From assembly GCA_963843085.1 (NCBI GenBank), contig CAWJJG010000003.1, forward strand, positions 1 to 12,758: a stretch of DNA of 12,758 nucleotides, written 5' to 3'. The DNA is from DASUPK01 sp963843085. GTDB taxonomy: Bacteria > Actinomycetota > Thermoleophilia > Solirubrobacterales > 70-9. The notes under the pieces were generated by a model. It was not told the origin of the DNA, did not search any database, and saw only the letters and a list, made by a program, of their open reading frames with translations. This document shows positions 12,157-12,758 of the stretch, in pieces (the stretch's first letter is position 1; each line of letters begins with the position of its first letter). A program made the translations under genes and the position numbers.

Positions 12157-12758
12157 AACCTTCACGCTAACGCCAGGACCTGCCCGAACTCCCGCGAGCT
12201 GCTCGCCAGGCGGGTGTTGAACGAGGGGATGGAGCCACCAGCGAGCGGCGAAAGCCGCCGGGGTTTCCACCAGGACCGTCGCCAAGTGGGCGGCGCGCCG
12301 GCGTCGGGGCGAGTCGATGGCGGACCGCTCCTCGGCGCCCAGGCGGGTGCCGGCGAGAACTCCGAGGCAGACGATCGACGCGATCGAGGTCCTGAGGAGG
12401 CTGCGGATGACCGCCGTCGAGATCGCGGAGATCCTCGGCATGGCGATCTCGACCGTCTCGCGCTGGCTGCAGAAGATCGGCCTGGGCAAGCGCTCCCGGC
12501 TCGAGCCTCCTGAGCCCCCGAATCGCTACGAGCGCTCGCGACCTGGAGAGCTGATCCACGTCGACGTCAAGAAGCTCGGGCGGATCAAGGGAGCCGGGCA
12601 CCGGATGGTCGGGCACCGCAAGAGCCAGAGGAGGCGGCGGAGCGCTCGCCGAGCCGGTGAGCTGGGCTGGGAGTTCGTCCACGTCTGCGTTGACGACGCC
12701 ACCCGGCTCGCCTTCGCGGAGGTCTCCCCGACGAGAAGGGCGCCACCGCCGCCGCAGG
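12154..12758 (+). pseudogene. IS481-family transposase, frameshifted, 3' end outside the window
   Basis: AAGGAG precedes ATG at 12154 by 8 nt. The first frame gives MNLHANARTCPNSRELLARR and VLNEG, then loses sense at 12229. The +1 frame from TGG at 12230 continues with WSHQRAAKAAGVSTRTVAKW (helix-turn-helix) and MTAVEIAEILGMAISTVSRW. It then reads ELIHVDVKKLGRI (first catalytic Asp, codon at 12563) and VHVCVDDATRLAFAEV (second Asp region, 12692-12697). After GAGGTCTCC, near 12728, the expected DEKGATAAA is found only one frame further on. Both shifts sit in homopolymers (GGGG at 12225-12228, CCCC at 12726-12729). The catalytic Glu is outside the window. Either the gene is decayed or the assembly has two indel errors; programmed frameshifting is not usual in IS481. 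Confidence 0.75.

Larger units (their letters stand above)
12074..12758 (+). mobile_element. IS481-family insertion sequence, left part
   Basis: The element starts with TGTAGTTCCTCAG at 12074, the 5'-TGT end typical of this family. An 80-nt leader with a strong hairpin follows, then the transposase frame from 12154, which runs off the window. The right terminal inverted repeat is not in view. The boundary is inferred from the repeat it interrupts and the NCTAGN context. Confidence 0.65.

Overview
The window is high-GC DNA from an actinobacterium-like genome, most consistent with class Thermoleophilia (Solirubrobacterales relatives). That placement is an inference from strong third-position G/C bias, GTG and TTG starts, several -10 boxes lying directly on start codons, and gene content: an AbiEi-like/DUF559 fusion, an Nramp gene beside a three-domain DtxR-family regulator, and a stand-alone crotonyl-CoA carboxylase/reductase-like gene. 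No rRNA, tRNA or CRISPR array is visible.

Left part (1-3248). The 3' end of a probable NMT1/THI5-like substrate-binding protein meets a small receiver-like gene tail to tail, with overlapping stop codons. A membrane-anchored GGDEF-EAL-GAF protein with both catalytic motif sets intact follows. It converges on a short conserved hypothetical gene. Two copies of a ~40-bp hairpin-forming repeat lie on either side of that gene.

Metal region (3244-6330). A DtxR/MntR-type regulator and an Nramp Mn/Fe transporter form a translationally coupled minus-strand pair with an 8-bp overlap. Divergent from them is a YgfZ-type folate-binding protein linked to Fe-S cluster maintenance. A perfect 8+8 inverted repeat lies in the shared promoter region and touches the ygfZ -10 box, so one metal-sensing regulator could control both sides.

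Middle part (6377-8442). A small lipoprotein gene is followed by two minus-strand genes. These are a 66-codon unknown and a 449-residue coiled-coil protein whose C-terminal half carries a PD-(D/E)XK-like motif set. The two share an identical 18-nt stretch over their start codons.

Right part (8443-12758). A ccr-like gene overlaps by ATGA with a small alpha/beta-barrel-like protein. It converges on an AbiEi-like/DUF559 gene flanked by 30-bp imperfect direct repeats. A secreted protein with RTX-like nonapeptide repeats follows. The window ends inside an IS481-family element whose left end lies exactly at the GCTAGC end of a third copy of the hairpin repeat. Its transposase frame is broken twice, both times at homopolymer runs.

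Less ordinary points are the dispersed repeat and its use as an IS target, the shared mntR/ygfZ operator candidate, the coiled-coil nuclease-like protein, and the repeat-bounded DUF559 module. All functional assignments rest on reading motifs by eye; no database search was run.
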